A DNA stretch of 64,000 nt from Prochlorococcus marinus XMU1404 (lineage in GTDB: Bacteria; Cyanobacteriota; Cyanobacteriia; PCC-6307; Cyanobiaceae). Both the position numbers and the translations under genes were made by a program. The stretch is from positions 372,001-436,000 of the forward strand of contig NZ_JAAORE010000001.1 of NCBI RefSeq assembly GCF_017696175.1, written 5' to 3'. The notes beneath the pieces are model-generated. The model made no database searches. It saw nothing but the letters and a program-made list of their open reading frames with translations, and had not been told where the DNA came from. Positions within the stretch are counted from its first letter, which is position 1. The number at the start of each line of letters is the position of its first letter. Shown here in pieces: positions 26,706 to 36,524 of the stretch.

Positions 26706-27681
26706 CTGGTTCTTGAATGATTCCGCTTGGAACTTCAGTAAACATAATTGATGATAAATACCTCTCTGCTAAATCAGGTAGAACAACTACGATAGTTTTA
26801 CCCGCATATTCATCTTGTTCAGCTAATCTAACAGCAGCAGCAGCAGCAGCTCCGCAAGATATTCCAACTAGTAGACCTTCCTCTTTAGCTAATCTAAGAG
26901 CCATCTCGATTGACTCGTCATTTGTTACCTGTTCGACTTTATCAACAATTGATAAGTCAAGGTTCTTAGGAATAAATCCTGCTCCAATACCTTGAATTTT
27001 ATGTGGCCCAGATTTAACCTCTTCCCCATTCATTGTCTGAGTAATAACAGGACTATGAGAGGGTTCTACAGCTACAGAAGTAATATTTTTACCCTTTTCT
27101 TGCTTAATGTATCTTGAAACTCCTGTAATTGTGCCACCAGTTCCAACCCCTGCCACTAAAACATCAATTTCACCATCGCAATCATCCCAGATTTCTGGTC
27201 CAGTAGTTTTGAAGTGAATTTCAGGGTTTGCTGGATTATCAAATTGACCTGGCATGAAATATCGAGAAGGATTACTTTCTGCAATTTCTTTAGCCTTAGC
27301 TATTGCTCCAGGCATACCTTTAGATGCCTCTGTTAATACAATTTCAGCACCCAATACTGCCATTACCCTTCTTCTTTCAATTGACATGGATTCTGGCATT
27401 GTAAGGATTAGTTTATAACCTCTTGCTGAAGCAGTAAAAGCTAGAGCAATTCCTGTATTTCCAGAAGTTGGCTCAACAATAGTTTTGTCTTTTGTAAGCT
27501 TCCCACTTTTCTCTGCATCCCAGATCATGTTTGCGCCAATCCTACATTTGACACTATAAGCAGGGTTTCTACCTTCAATTTTTGCAAGTACTGTAGCTTT
27601 CGCGTTTTTAGTAACTGATTTTAATTTTACTAATGGAGTGTTTCCAATAGCAAAACTGTTGTCCTCATAAATTTTTGCCAT
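26695..27681 (-). CDS. cysK: Cysteine synthase A (O-acetylserine sulfhydrylase)
   Basis: The 328-residue PLP enzyme makes cysteine from O-acetylserine and sulfide. The PLP Lys is in '[18 protein letters not shown]' near residue 45, the substrate loop is '[13 protein letters not shown]', and the phosphate cup is '[15 protein letters not shown]'. This is an E. coli CysK-like layout. It lies on the same strand 84 bases downstream of two cystathionine-synthase-like genes. Confidence 0.96.
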   Translation of the reverse strand: MAKIYEDNSFAIGNTPLVKLKSVTKNAKATVLAKIEGRNPAYSVKCRIGANMIWDAEKSGKLTKDKTIVEPTSGNTGIALAFTASARGYKLILTMPESMSIERRRVMAVLGAEIVLTEASKGMPGAIAKAKEIAESNPSRYFMPGQFDNPANPEIHFKTTGPEIWDDCDGEIDVLVAGVGTGGTITGVSRYIKQEKGKNITSVAVEPSHSPVITQTMNGEEVKSGPHKIQGIGAGFIPKNLDLSIVDKVEQVTNDESIEMALRLAKEEGLLVGISCGAAAAAAVRLAEQDEYAGKTIVVVLPDLAERYLSSIMFTEVPSGIIQEPVKA

Positions 27682-27765
27682 TTATATATTGAGAAAATAT
27701 ATATTAATACTAACTATTATTCAGAAAAAGAGTATATAAGTTTCTATACGGTAAATACTAGGAAT

Positions 27766-29235
27766 TTAGAAATTATTTAGTGCTTCAGAAAAGCTTTTCC
27801 ATAATTGATCTTGGTCTTCTAATCCAACTGATACTCTAATAAGGTGCGAAGGTATACCAAAACTTTCAGCCCAATCCAACTCGTCATAATGAGCTAGTAA
27901 AACATAAGGACAAACTAGAGTAAATTTTGTACCTAAACTAGGTCCTTTAGATACTTGTAGAGAATCATAAAATTTCTTAGCTTTGTTCAATCCTCCATTT
28001 AATTCAAACGATAATAAGCAGCCATATCCTCCATCAGAAGTGAGCAAAGAATTAAAATTTGGACAATTTTCAGGATGGAAAATATTTTTAATCTCGCTAT
28101 GGGTCTCTAATCTTTTTTTTAATTCTAAACATGATTTATTTTGTTCAAAAACTCTTTGATTTACATCTCTACTAACTTTCTCTAGATAAACTGTATCTCC
28201 ATCGGAAAGTGTTGGAAGATTAATCTCGTTTAATGCATTTCTAAATTGATCAATCCATTTGCTTTTTGGATTTAGTATTAATGATCCGGCAAGAATATCA
28301 CCACTACCTGAAAAAATTTTTGTAAGTGAAGTAAAAACTATATCTGCATGTTCTAGGGAATTTATATTTAAATTTGAACCAATTGTATCGTCAACAATTA
28401 AGGGAATATTTAACTTTTTTGCTATTTTTGAAATTTTTTTAATGTTTACACATTTGAGCATTGGATTACTCGGTAGTTCAATAATTAATGCTGATGGATT
28501 TATTCTTTTGATTTCTAATTCAATATCCTCGCAATTTTCTTCTGTAATTAACTTGGCTCCATGAAAGATATTCATTGGTAATTTAAGTACATCTACATAT
28601 GGAAAACCAATTTGGAGTGTTGGTTTAGCTGGAAATAATTTATATATGATTTCCAATGATGTATGCAATGCAGACATTCCAGATGAAGTTAAGTGAATAT
28701 CATTAGAGTTAATTTTTGTAGATTTAGAAATTCTATTTTTTATTCTTTGAGAACATTCATTTACGTAAGATTTTGGAGGACAATCTTCAAGACCTAGTTC
28801 TATAGCAGCAGCCCTTGAAGATATGCCAAGACCAGTATGTTGCCAAAAAGATTTTGCATAAATACTTCCTTCTTTTTCAGTTATTAAGAGAGCTAAATTA
28901 TCTCTTTTTTCTATTAATGAGAATTGTTCAGAAGTATTTCTATCAATGTATTTTTTGGCTTTAAAAGCTATGCTTTCATTAGGATATGGCCAGATACTTT
29001 TATTGTTGTAGTAATTTTCCTTTTTTACTTTTTCGCATAATCTTTTCACTATGGGGTTTAGCCCGAATCTTGGGTAAATGGACTTCAATAAATTCATACA
29101 TTCTTGATTTTTTTCCTCGTAATTTATTACATCATTCCAAGTTGGTAATGCTACAGAAACAGCATGAATACTATCAGGAATAGAATATCCCAACTCTAAA
29201 TTTTTCCATATAGGGTTTTTAAGTAAATCTCTCAA
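27766..29235 (-). CDS. Cys/Met-metabolism PLP enzyme with N-terminal extension (MetB-like)
   Basis: The 489-residue fold type I PLP enzyme belongs to the cystathionine gamma-synthase/lyase family. The PLP Lys is in 'FTSLTKIFSGSGDILAG', the cofactor Asp in 'LIVDDTIGSN', and 'SSGMSALHTSLE' supplies phosphate contacts. It has about 100 extra N-terminal residues relative to the usual 380-400, with no domain I recognise. It lies four bases after the second MetB-like gene. One of the pair probably makes cystathionine and the other cleaves it or uses another acceptor. The exact reaction is not settled by sequence. Confidence 0.82.
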   Translation of the reverse strand: MRDLLKNPIWKNLELGYSIPDSIHAVSVALPTWNDVINYEEKNQECMNLLKSIYPRFGLNPIVKRLCEKVKKENYYNNKSIWPYPNESIAFKAKKYIDRNTSEQFSLIEKRDNLALLITEKEGSIYAKSFWQHTGLGISSRAAAIELGLEDCPPKSYVNECSQRIKNRISKSTKINSNDIHLTSSGMSALHTSLEIIYKLFPAKPTLQIGFPYVDVLKLPMNIFHGAKLITEENCEDIELEIKRINPSALIIELPSNPMLKCVNIKKISKIAKKLNIPLIVDDTIGSNLNINSLEHADIVFTSLTKIFSGSGDILAGSLILNPKSKWIDQFRNALNEINLPTLSDGDTVYLEKVSRDVNQRVFEQNKSCLELKKRLETHSEIKNIFHPENCPNFNSLLTSDGGYGCLLSFELNGGLNKAKKFYDSLQVSKGPSLGTKFTLVCPYVLLAHYDELDWAESFGIPSHLIRVSVGLEDQDQLWKSFSEALNNF

Positions 29236-29238
29236 TTT

Positions 29239-30402
29239 TCAGAATTTATTTAAAGCAAATAATATGTCTGAGATTAAATCGTTTGTTTCTTCACATCCAA
29301 TCGATAATCTGACAAGAGCATCATCTATCCCTAAAAGATTTTTTGTTTCATCATCAACAGAAGCATGAGTCATTGTTGCGGGGTGACAAATTAAACTTTC
29401 AACTCCTCCAAGGCTTTCTGCTAGAGAGAAATATTTGAGAGATTTGCAAAATTTAAAAGTATCCTCTTTTTTAAGATTTAATTTTATGGTGATCATCGAA
29501 CCTCCAGATCTCATTTGCGATTTTGCTAAATTAAATTGCGGATGTTTTTCATTAAAAGGATAAATTACTTTACTAATTATTTTATGATTCTCTAATTCTT
29601 CAGAAATTAATTTTGCACTTTGCGTTTGTTGTTCGATTCTTAAAGGAAGAGTTTTTACTCCTCTCGTAATGAGCCAACTATCAAAAGGAGATGGTTGAAG
29701 CCCTAGAGCTTTTTGAGAGAAAAGCATCTTACTATTCCATACCTCATTATTTGTCAGTACTGCTCCACCAAGCGCATCACTATGTCCATTAATGAATTTT
29801 GTTGTACTTACGAGTGATAGTGTCGCCCCAAGGTCCAATGGTTTTTGAATAAGTGCCGTAGAAAAGGTGTTGTCCACAACTACTGGGATTTGTAGTTTAT
29901 TCGCTTCATCACAAATCGCCTTAATATCAAGTACCTTCAAAAGTGGATTAGTTGGACTTTCTAGCCATATCAAGGTTGGCTCGAAGTATGAAATCTTTTC
30001 GATATTATTTTCGTTTGTAAAATCTGTGTATAAAACTTCTAGTCCAAATTTCTTGAAAACTTTTTCGAACATCCTCACTGTACAACCATAGAGATTTGAC
30101 TCGCAGAGTATCCTGTCACCTGATTTTAGTGTTGATGAAATTGCAGTTACCGCGCTAATTCCAGATCCAAAAACTGTACAGTATTTAGAATCTTCTATTG
30201 ATTTAAGGACGCTTTCTAGAATTCTAAAGTTTGGATTGCCTGATCTTGTGTAGTCGAAATTATCTTTATTTCCATGTTTGAAAGTAGATGTAGAAAAAAT
30301 AGGAGGCATAACGCATCCAGTTTCTTCTGCAAATGTTTCCCCATGGTGAATAGATAAGGTCTTAAAACCTGGCTTTTTTATATTATTTTCCTTATTTCCC
30401 AT
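29239..30402 (-). CDS. metB: Cystathionine gamma-synthase/lyase-type enzyme
   Basis: The protein has 387 residues, the normal length. 'GSGISAVTAISSTLKSGD' binds PLP phosphate, the cofactor Asp is in 'VVVDNTFSTALIQKP', and the Schiff-base Lys is in 'STTKFINGHSDALGG'. 'ESLGGVESLICHPATMTHAS' near the C-terminus is the family signature. MetB joins cysteine and an activated homoserine; MetC and CTH are hard to separate from MetB by eye. It leads a metB-metB-like-cysK run. Confidence 0.85.
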   Translation of the reverse strand: MGNKENNIKKPGFKTLSIHHGETFAEETGCVMPPIFSTSTFKHGNKDNFDYTRSGNPNFRILESVLKSIEDSKYCTVFGSGISAVTAISSTLKSGDRILCESNLYGCTVRMFEKVFKKFGLEVLYTDFTNENNIEKISYFEPTLIWLESPTNPLLKVLDIKAICDEANKLQIPVVVDNTFSTALIQKPLDLGATLSLVSTTKFINGHSDALGGAVLTNNEVWNSKMLFSQKALGLQPSPFDSWLITRGVKTLPLRIEQQTQSAKLISEELENHKIISKVIYPFNEKHPQFNLAKSQMRSGGSMITIKLNLKKEDTFKFCKSLKYFSLAESLGGVESLICHPATMTHASVDDETKNLLGIDDALVRLSIGCEETNDLISDILFALNKF

Positions 30403-30423
30403 TATTTTAAAAATAAGAATTAA

Positions 30424-30455
30424 ATTAAAACTCTCTTTTAAAAATTGAGAGATTT
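30424..30455 (-). terminator. Hairpin downstream of rpsD
   Basis: On the minus strand CTCTC pairs with GAGAG around an AT-rich 11-base loop and is followed by TTTTAATTT. It lies 27 bases past the rpsD stop and upstream of metB. The stem has only five pairs. Confidence 0.45.
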
Positions 30456-30477
30456 AATAATCCAAAGAAAAGCAGTA

Positions 30478-31086
30478 TTAAACTTTTCTTGAATAATATT
30501 CAACAACTAGTAGTTCGTTTATTTCAAGAGCCACCCACTCTCTATCGCATTTCCCATTGATTTTTCCCGATAATTTAGGTTTGTCTAAATCAAGATGAGG
30601 TGGGACATTTGCTAAACCAGGGAATTCTATATTACCTTCTACAAGTTTTTTGCTTGCTTTTTTTTCTTTAATTCCGATTACATCGCCTGATTTGCATTGA
30701 TAACCGGCAATATCAAGAACCTTTCCATTAACGGTTACATGGCCATGATTTACTAACTGTCTTGAGCCTGGAATGGTACCTCCAAAACCTAATCTAAAAC
30801 AAATATTATCAAGTCTGTTTTCTAAAAGTCTTAGTAGGTTAGTTCCTGTAGATCCTTCTTGAGCTCTAGCTTTTTTTACATAACGTACTAGTTGTTTTTC
30901 AGAAACTCCGTAATTAAACCTAAGTTTCTGCTTTTCTTCTAGACGAATTGCATATTCTGATCGCTTGCGACGGGCTTGGCCGTGCTGACCTGGAGGATTA
31001 GACTTCTTTGAAGCTTTCCTGGTGAGACCTGGTAGTTCTCCCAAGCGACGCGTAACCCTTAATCTGGGGCCGCGGTATCTTGACAT
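30478..31086 (-). CDS. rpsD: 30S ribosomal protein S4
   Basis: The 202-residue S4 opens with '[20 protein letters not shown]', has '[20 protein letters not shown]' in place of the zinc site, and an S4 RNA-binding domain at about 92-155 ('[15 protein letters not shown]', '[14 protein letters not shown]'). S4 nucleates 30S assembly. It stands alone on its strand, divergent from yidD. Confidence 0.98.
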   Translation of the reverse strand: MSRYRGPRLRVTRRLGELPGLTRKASKKSNPPGQHGQARRKRSEYAIRLEEKQKLRFNYGVSEKQLVRYVKKARAQEGSTGTNLLRLLENRLDNICFRLGFGGTIPGSRQLVNHGHVTVNGKVLDIAGYQCKSGDVIGIKEKKASKKLVEGNIEFPGLANVPPHLDLDKPKLSGKINGKCDREWVALEINELLVVEYYSRKV

Positions 31087-31182
31087 AATTTTTAATTAAA
31101 TAGAAATTTGCAATAAATTGGATAATTGATTAAATTCAATTAAACTAAATTATTACTAGAATTATTATTTTACATCATTAAA

Positions 31183-31419
31183 GTGTTCAAAACTATTAAT
31201 AAATCAATTACTTCTATACTTCTTTTTATGATTTCATTTTATCAAAAGTGTTTTTCTCCTTTTTTCGGACCAAGATGCAGATTTATTCCAAGTTGCAGCT
31301 CTTATGGATATGAGGCAATTACTAGACATGGTCCTTGGAAGGGAGGGTGGTTAACTTTAAGAAGATTAAGCAGATGTCATCCTTTAACCCCCTGCGGATG
31401 TGACCCTGTGCCTGACTAA
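31183..31419 (+). CDS. yidD: Membrane protein insertion efficiency factor YidD
   Basis: The 78-residue YidD has an N-terminal amphipathic helix and the three-cysteine core 'FGPRCRFIPSCSSYGYEAI' followed by 'GGWLTLRRLSRCHPLTPCG'. It assists YidC-dependent membrane insertion. It starts with GTG and is read from a 96-base gap divergent from rpsD. The glutaredoxin-like gene follows four bases later. Confidence 0.93.
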   Translation: MFKTINKSITSILLFMISFYQKCFSPFFGPRCRFIPSCSSYGYEAITRHGPWKGGWLTLRRLSRCHPLTPCGCDPVPD

Positions 31420-31423
31420 ATGA

Positions 31424-31726
31424 ATGAAAATATTTATTTTTGTTAGGCAGGGATGTTGCCTTTGTGATTCATTAAAAAACAAACTGGCAAAAATAAATCT
31501 TAATGAGTTATTCCCTAATCTAGAGGAGCTTAAAGAAATTGATATTGATAGGGTCGATTTATATAAAGATAAATATAAAAAATATGATTATGAAGTACCC
31601 GTTATTGCTCTTGAAGGAATTAGGTCCGAGGAGTTTATAGAATTGCCTCGTATTTCTCCAAGATTAAAAGATGATCAATTAAAGAATTGGTTTCAAAAAA
31701 ATATTAGTACCATTCTGGAGAAATAA
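31424..31726 (+). CDS. Glutaredoxin-like protein
   Basis: The 100-residue thioredoxin-fold protein has the redox motif C-C-L-C at the N-terminal end of helix 1 ('VRQGCCLCDSLKNKL') and a cis-proline 'YEVPVIAL'. This matches the small glutaredoxin-like DUF836 family. Its partner is unknown. It lies between yidD and murE. Confidence 0.82.
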   Translation: MKIFIFVRQGCCLCDSLKNKLAKINLNELFPNLEELKEIDIDRVDLYKDKYKKYDYEVPVIALEGIRSEEFIELPRISPRLKDDQLKNWFQKNISTILEK

Positions 31727-31735
31727 TTTTTTTAT

Positions 31736-33271
31736 ATGAGATCTATAAAATTACATAAACTTTTAGATTTGGTAGGAATTATCCCTTCATTAGATTTAAT
31801 CGATCATGAAATTAATAATATTTCTTTTAACTCTAAAGAAGTACAAAAGGGAACTTTATTTTTAGGTATGCCAGGTTTAAATGTTGATGGAGGGAAATAT
31901 TGTATTGAGGCAATTGAAAATGGCGCGGAGGCTGCCATTATTGGGCCTGTTGCAAAAGAGAAAATTGGATGTTTTGATCAAGAAAAGATTTTGGTTATAG
32001 AGAAAAATTTAGATTATATTTTTGGTCAAATAGTCGCTGAGTTTTGGAATAGGCCTTCAAGAAAAATAAAACTTATTGGTGTTACGGGTACAAATGGAAA
32101 AACGACAATTACTTTTTTACTGGAATATCTTTTAAAAAAATTAGGAAAAAAGACTGCATTATTTGGGACCTTGTTCAATAGATGGCCTGGCTTCTCTGAG
32201 GTAGCTTCTCATACAACTGATTTCGCGGATAAACTTCAAAAGAAATTAAATGCTGCTGTTGAGGCAGAATCTGAATTCGCGATATTAGAAGTAAGTTCTC
32301 ATTCTATTGCTCAAAACAGGATATCAGGCTGCGAATTTGAAGCCGCTATTTTTACTAATTTAACTCAAGATCATCTTGATTATCACTTAGATATGGAATC
32401 ATATTTTCAAACAAAAAGAAAATTATTTTTCCCACCTTATTTAAAAGAAAAAGATGGAATTTGTGTATTAAATCATGATGACCCTTGGATATCTAAATTA
32501 TCATCTGATCTTGAAAAAGTATCTTCATTAGTCTCGACAAAGATTACTGACAGTGAATTTGAAAATGATGATTTTTTTTTCGTAACAGAGAAAAAATTTA
32601 CTTCTAGTGGTTCCACCTGTATTTTTCATACACCTAGAGAAAAAATTAAACTTTTTGTTCCACTTGTCGGTGAATTTAATTTAATGAATGCGATTCAAGC
32701 AATAACAATTTTGTATAAACTTAATTTTTCTTTAAAAGATCTATCAAAGTTAATACATTCTTTCCCAGGTGCTCCTGGGAGAATGGAGAAAATACAAATT
32801 GATAATGATGTTGTTTTAAGATCACTTCCAACAGTAATTGTTGATTATGCCCACACTCCTGATGGATTAAAAAAAGTTTTGCAATCAGTTAAAAAACTTT
32901 GTGAAGGAAAACTCATAACTGTTTTTGGCTGTGGCGGAGATCGAGACCGTAGTAAAAGGCCTTTAATGGGATCAATAGCTGAAGAGTTTTCTGATCAACT
33001 TTTTATAACTTCAGATAATCCAAGATCAGAAGAACCTCAAAAGATAGTAAATGATATTTTGATGGGTATAAAAAGAAGAGAAAAAATAACAATTGAGATT
33101 GATAGATTTAAAGCAATAAATGAATCTATTAAATTTGCCAATAAAGAAGATATTGTTTTAATTGCAGGAAAAGGGCATGAAGACTACCAAATTCTCAATG
33201 ATAAAGTTATTAATTTTGATGATAGAAAAATAGCTTATAAATTATTAAAAGAAAAAAGTAAATCTCAATAA
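31736..33271 (+). CDS. murE: UDP-N-acetylmuramoyl-L-alanyl-D-glutamate--2,6-diaminopimelate ligase
   Basis: This 511-residue Mur ligase adds meso-diaminopimelate to the peptidoglycan stem. The ATP loop is 'GVTGTNGKTTITFLLEY' near 115, a central 'SSHSIAQNRISG' block follows, and the DAP-specific motif 'DNPRSEEP' lies near 430. 'VDYAHTPDGLKKVL' marks the C-terminal domain. It starts nine bases after the glutaredoxin-like gene. Confidence 0.97.
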   Translation: MRSIKLHKLLDLVGIIPSLDLIDHEINNISFNSKEVQKGTLFLGMPGLNVDGGKYCIEAIENGAEAAIIGPVAKEKIGCFDQEKILVIEKNLDYIFGQIVAEFWNRPSRKIKLIGVTGTNGKTTITFLLEYLLKKLGKKTALFGTLFNRWPGFSEVASHTTDFADKLQKKLNAAVEAESEFAILEVSSHSIAQNRISGCEFEAAIFTNLTQDHLDYHLDMESYFQTKRKLFFPPYLKEKDGICVLNHDDPWISKLSSDLEKVSSLVSTKITDSEFENDDFFFVTEKKFTSSGSTCIFHTPREKIKLFVPLVGEFNLMNAIQAITILYKLNFSLKDLSKLIHSFPGAPGRMEKIQIDNDVVLRSLPTVIVDYAHTPDGLKKVLQSVKKLCEGKLITVFGCGGDRDRSKRPLMGSIAEEFSDQLFITSDNPRSEEPQKIVNDILMGIKRREKITIEIDRFKAINESIKFANKEDIVLIAGKGHEDYQILNDKVINFDDRKIAYKLLKEKSKSQ

Positions 33272-33351
33272 AATTTCCTAATCAAATTTAAAGATCTTTA
33301 CGCAAATCACAAGAAAAGTTTCTTAAAATCAATGGAGTTATTTTTAATGAA

Positions 33352-34056
33352 ATGAAAGGCTTAGCCTTAGTTGTAGGCGCAGGTGGAATTGGAACACAAA
33401 TAGCTAAAGATCTGAATGAAAGTGAAAAAGGCTTAGATGTCGTTTTGTGTGGAAGAAAGAGTGAATTTAATTCTTTTTGGGAATTAGATATAGAGGATTC
33501 TCAATCCCTTTTGCAGTTGAAAAATAAAATATCAAATCATCCTTCAAAATTAAGGCTAGTTGTTAATGCTACAGGTAGACTTCATAGTGATTCGCTTCAA
33601 CCAGAAAAAAGATTACAACATCTTGATAAAAAAAATATGATGGAAAGTTTTTCAATAAATGCCTTTTCTCCTATTTTATTAGCTAAAGCGATTGAAGAAT
33701 TTATACCAAAAGATTTTGATTTTAATTTTGCAAGTATAAGTGCAAGAGTGGGCAGCATTGGAGATAATCAAACTGGAGGTTGGTATTCATATAGAGCTGC
33801 AAAATCTGCGCAAAATCAGTTTTTTAAATCTTTAAGTATTGAATGGGCTAGACGTTTCCCAAAGGCTACTATCACATTGCTTCATCCAGGGACAGTAGAT
33901 ACTGATCTATCTAGACCTTTTCATAAATTTGTTCCAGAACATAAATTATTTAGTAAAGAAAAATCTTCCCAATTCTTGATCAATATTATTAAAAATCAAA
34001 CTCCAGCATCTAGTGGAAAATTTGTTGCATGGGACAGCTCAGAAATTCCCTGGTAA
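33352..34056 (+). CDS. Short-chain dehydrogenase/reductase
   Basis: The 234-residue SDR has the nucleotide-binding 'VVGAGGIGTQIAKDL', an Asn-bearing 'VVNATGRL' and the catalytic 'YSYRAAKSAQNQF' (YxxxK). It resembles the CsgA/C-factor-like SDRs often placed near cryptochromes in other bacteria. The substrate is unknown. It lies 80 bases after murE and is probably expressed alone. Confidence 0.87.
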   Translation: MKGLALVVGAGGIGTQIAKDLNESEKGLDVVLCGRKSEFNSFWELDIEDSQSLLQLKNKISNHPSKLRLVVNATGRLHSDSLQPEKRLQHLDKKNMMESFSINAFSPILLAKAIEEFIPKDFDFNFASISARVGSIGDNQTGGWYSYRAAKSAQNQFFKSLSIEWARRFPKATITLLHPGTVDTDLSRPFHKFVPEHKLFSKEKSSQFLINIIKNQTPASSGKFVAWDSSEIPW

Positions 34057-34171
34057 ATCAAATTTTATCTTCATAATAAATAAAGCTTATTGATACAGAT
34101 TATTGAGTTAAGAAGTTATTAAGAAAAAAATAAATTTATTTCTTAAAGATAACCTTTCTTAAATTATTTAG

Positions 34172-34366
34172 TTATTTAATTTCTAACTTCTCGGCCTTCC
34201 TCAATATTTGATTCTTTAAAAAAAAAAGCGCATCTAATTTTTCTTCTTTTTCTTCAATATTTTTAAATTTCATTTCTGCAATTTCAATAATTGCTTTATT
34301 AACATTTTTAAGCTGTTTCTTAATAATTCTTTTTGGGGTTTTAATTGATTCCATTTGAATCGCCAT
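34172..34366 (-). CDS. Small lysine-rich helical protein, 64 aa
   Basis: The 64-residue sequence is highly charged and almost wholly helical (coiled-coil-like from about 10 to 60), with no signal peptide. I recognise no family. It stands alone between an SDR and an aminotransferase gene with over 70 bases on each side. Low complexity and AT-rich codons leave some doubt. Confidence 0.5.
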   Translation of the reverse strand: MAIQMESIKTPKRIIKKQLKNVNKAIIEIAEMKFKNIEEKEEKLDALFFLKNQILRKAEKLEIK

Positions 34367-34441
34367 TTTCTTTGTATTCTCTTTATATTCTCTTTATTTT
34401 CTTGAAATGCAAGTACCTTTCATCAAAAAATTTCTAATTAT

Positions 34442-35617
34442 TTAATTTATAATTTTTTTAATTTCCTTAGAAAGTAAATCAATCTCAGCTTCTGTAGTCA
34501 TTTGATGTACGCATGCTCTAAACCATTTTGGATCTTCTAAAACTCTTATCCAAATTTTCTTTTCTCCAAGTTTCTTCACAAATTCATCCTTATCTTCAAT
34601 ATTTTCGAGATTAAAACTAACAATCCCATTTAAATATTTTTTTTCTAAAACTAATTCAACTCCCTTTAATTGATTTAATTCATCCCAAAGTTTTTCACTT
34701 AATTTTTTAATATGTTTGTTTTTTTCTTTTTCATTGCAGTCTTTATTCAAAAGATCTAAAGAATTACGCAGCCCTGCAAGTAAAGGAATACAAGAGGTAG
34801 CTACTTCAAACTTCCTTGCATCATCATGAAAAAGATTATCTGAAGGCTCATAGATGCCTTGTTCTTCTTTTAATGATTTCCAACCAATTATTGTTGGATC
34901 TGTTTCATGAATAAATCTATCTGAGACATAAATAGCTCCAAGTCCTTCTGGACCACATGCCCATTTATGAGAAGTTATTGAGTATAAATCAGAATAAAAA
35001 ACTTCTTCTTCAATTTTTATGTGCCCAAAGGTTTGAGCACCATCAACAAGTAGATAAGAATTCTCTCGATTATTTTTTAATTCGATGGAAATTTGTTTTA
35101 ATGGAACTTTATATCCAAAGTTCCATAAGATATGAGAAATAATTAGGATCTTAGTCTTACTATTTAGATTTTTTAAAATCTCTAAAATTACATTTTCGTC
35201 GTTTAGATTTTTAATTTTTTGGATTGGCAAAACTTTGAATATTAATTTATTTCTTCTGCAAAATTCTCGACTTGCAGCTACTACGCCAGGATGTTCACAG
35301 TCACTTATTAACAACTCTTCTCCCTCTTCTACTTTTATTCCCCAAAAAGGCAAAATCATTCCAGAAGAGATATTCTCGGTTAGAGCTATATTCTTTGAAT
35401 TCACACCTAATTTTTGCGCAATGATTCTTTTTGTGGTCAATATTTCTTTATAAATAAAAGGCCACATATCATTGGTAAATGGTCCTAAATCTTGGATAAT
35501 TTCCCAAGTTTTAACAATTGCTTCTAAAGAAGATTTTGGTAATGGTCCTTGTCCACCATAGTTGAAATAATACTTATTTTTTAATGCTGGTATTTGATCT
35601 CTTAGATTATTTCTCAT
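34442..35617 (-). CDS. Class V aminotransferase family protein
   Basis: The 391-residue PLP enzyme resembles isopenicillin-N-epimerase/cysteine-desulfurase-like members of class V. 'YLLVDGAQTFGHIKI' holds the cofactor Asp and Gln, and the Schiff-base Lys is in 'SITSHKWACGPEGLGAIYV' near residue 215. The N-terminus 'YYFNYGGQGPLPKSS' is typical of the group. No desulfurase catalytic Cys loop is obvious, so the reaction is open. It lies 38 bases after the ArsM-like gene on the same strand. Confidence 0.87.
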   Translation of the reverse strand: MRNNLRDQIPALKNKYYFNYGGQGPLPKSSLEAIVKTWEIIQDLGPFTNDMWPFIYKEILTTKRIIAQKLGVNSKNIALTENISSGMILPFWGIKVEEGEELLISDCEHPGVVAASREFCRRNKLIFKVLPIQKIKNLNDENVILEILKNLNSKTKILIISHILWNFGYKVPLKQISIELKNNRENSYLLVDGAQTFGHIKIEEEVFYSDLYSITSHKWACGPEGLGAIYVSDRFIHETDPTIIGWKSLKEEQGIYEPSDNLFHDDARKFEVATSCIPLLAGLRNSLDLLNKDCNEKEKNKHIKKLSEKLWDELNQLKGVELVLEKKYLNGIVSFNLENIEDKDEFVKKLGEKKIWIRVLEDPKWFRACVHQMTTEAEIDLLSKEIKKIIN

Positions 35618-35655
35618 GGAAAATTTAAATTATATTTTTTAACTCTTGAATTTTT

Positions 35656-36450
35656 TTAAATATTGCCTACTAAAGTTACTGTTCTAAATTCAATATCCTC
35701 AATTACTTTCCAAGGTTCAGCACTCCTTTCTGCAAATTCTAAATTTTTAAAACCAATTTCTTTAAAATCACTTATAAACTCTGGCTCATACCATGCTCCA
35801 CTAATACATCCTGTCCATAGATCATGATCATTTTGCAATCTTAAAGGAACTTTTTTGTTAGAGACAATATCGCTAATTGCAATTCTTCCATTATCTTTTA
35901 AAACTCTTTTTATATTTCTTAGAAGGTTATTTCTAGATTCTGGACTTACCAAGTTTAAAACGCAATTACTTAAAATAATATCAACTGATTTGTCGGCGAT
36001 TAATGGATTTAAATCTTTATCTAATTCATCAAGTTTTTCAATTGATCCTTCAAGAAATTCTGTATTGTTGAAACCTATATTTTTTGAAACTTCTTTAGAG
36101 GCTGATCTAGATAAAGAAAGCATGTCAGGATTCTGATCAACACCAATAACTTTCCCTTCTTTCTCAACAATTTGGGCACAAATAAAAGCATTTTTGCCGC
36201 TACCACTTCCAAGATCTAAGACAATATCATTTTTTTGAACATATTTTGTTGGATCACCACATCCATAGTCTCTTTCTATAACCTCTTGAGGAATTGCTTC
36301 AAGTAAAACTGGATTAAACCCAACTGGTGTACAAAGACAACTTTCTTTTTCTAGTGCGGCTGACCCATATCTTTCTTGAATCGCATCTTTATGATCGAAT
36401 TGATTAGATGCTTTATTCGATGTGTTTGTATTACAGCAACTTTCAGACAT
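35656..36450 (-). CDS. ArsM-like SAM-dependent methyltransferase
   Basis: The protein has 264 residues from the ATG giving MSESCCN; a TTG upstream would start inside a terminator hairpin and is rejected. 'VLDLGSGSGKNAFI' is the SAM loop. Cysteines sit where arsenite methyltransferases have them: an N-terminal CC pair, 'YGCGDPT' before the SAM domain, 'SNCVLNLV' and 'GCISGAWYEPEF' after it. It probably methylates arsenite. Functional identity needs assay, since ArsM and UbiE-like enzymes look alike. Confidence 0.82.
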   Translation of the reverse strand: MSESCCNTNTSNKASNQFDHKDAIQERYGSAALEKESCLCTPVGFNPVLLEAIPQEVIERDYGCGDPTKYVQKNDIVLDLGSGSGKNAFICAQIVEKEGKVIGVDQNPDMLSLSRSASKEVSKNIGFNNTEFLEGSIEKLDELDKDLNPLIADKSVDIILSNCVLNLVSPESRNNLLRNIKRVLKDNGRIAISDIVSNKKVPLRLQNDHDLWTGCISGAWYEPEFISDFKEIGFKNLEFAERSAEPWKVIEDIEFRTVTLVGNI

Positions 36451-36481
36451 ATTTTTTAAAGATCTCTTGATAAATATAGCC

Positions 36482-36512
36482 AAAAAAAAAGCCCCTGAAA
36501 AAGGGGTTTTTT
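36482..36512. terminator. Bidirectional intrinsic terminator
   Basis: GCCCC and GGGG flank a seven-base loop, with nine A on the left and six T on the right, so the structure ends transcripts on either strand. It serves the minus-strand DUF4278 gene ending at 36525. Confidence 0.8.
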
Positions 36513-36524
36513 AAAAAAATTAAA

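Noticed and set aside
36451-36483. Upstream TTG start for the ArsM-like gene
   Set aside because: It would start within the A run of the bidirectional terminator; ATG at 36450 gives the family-like N-terminus.
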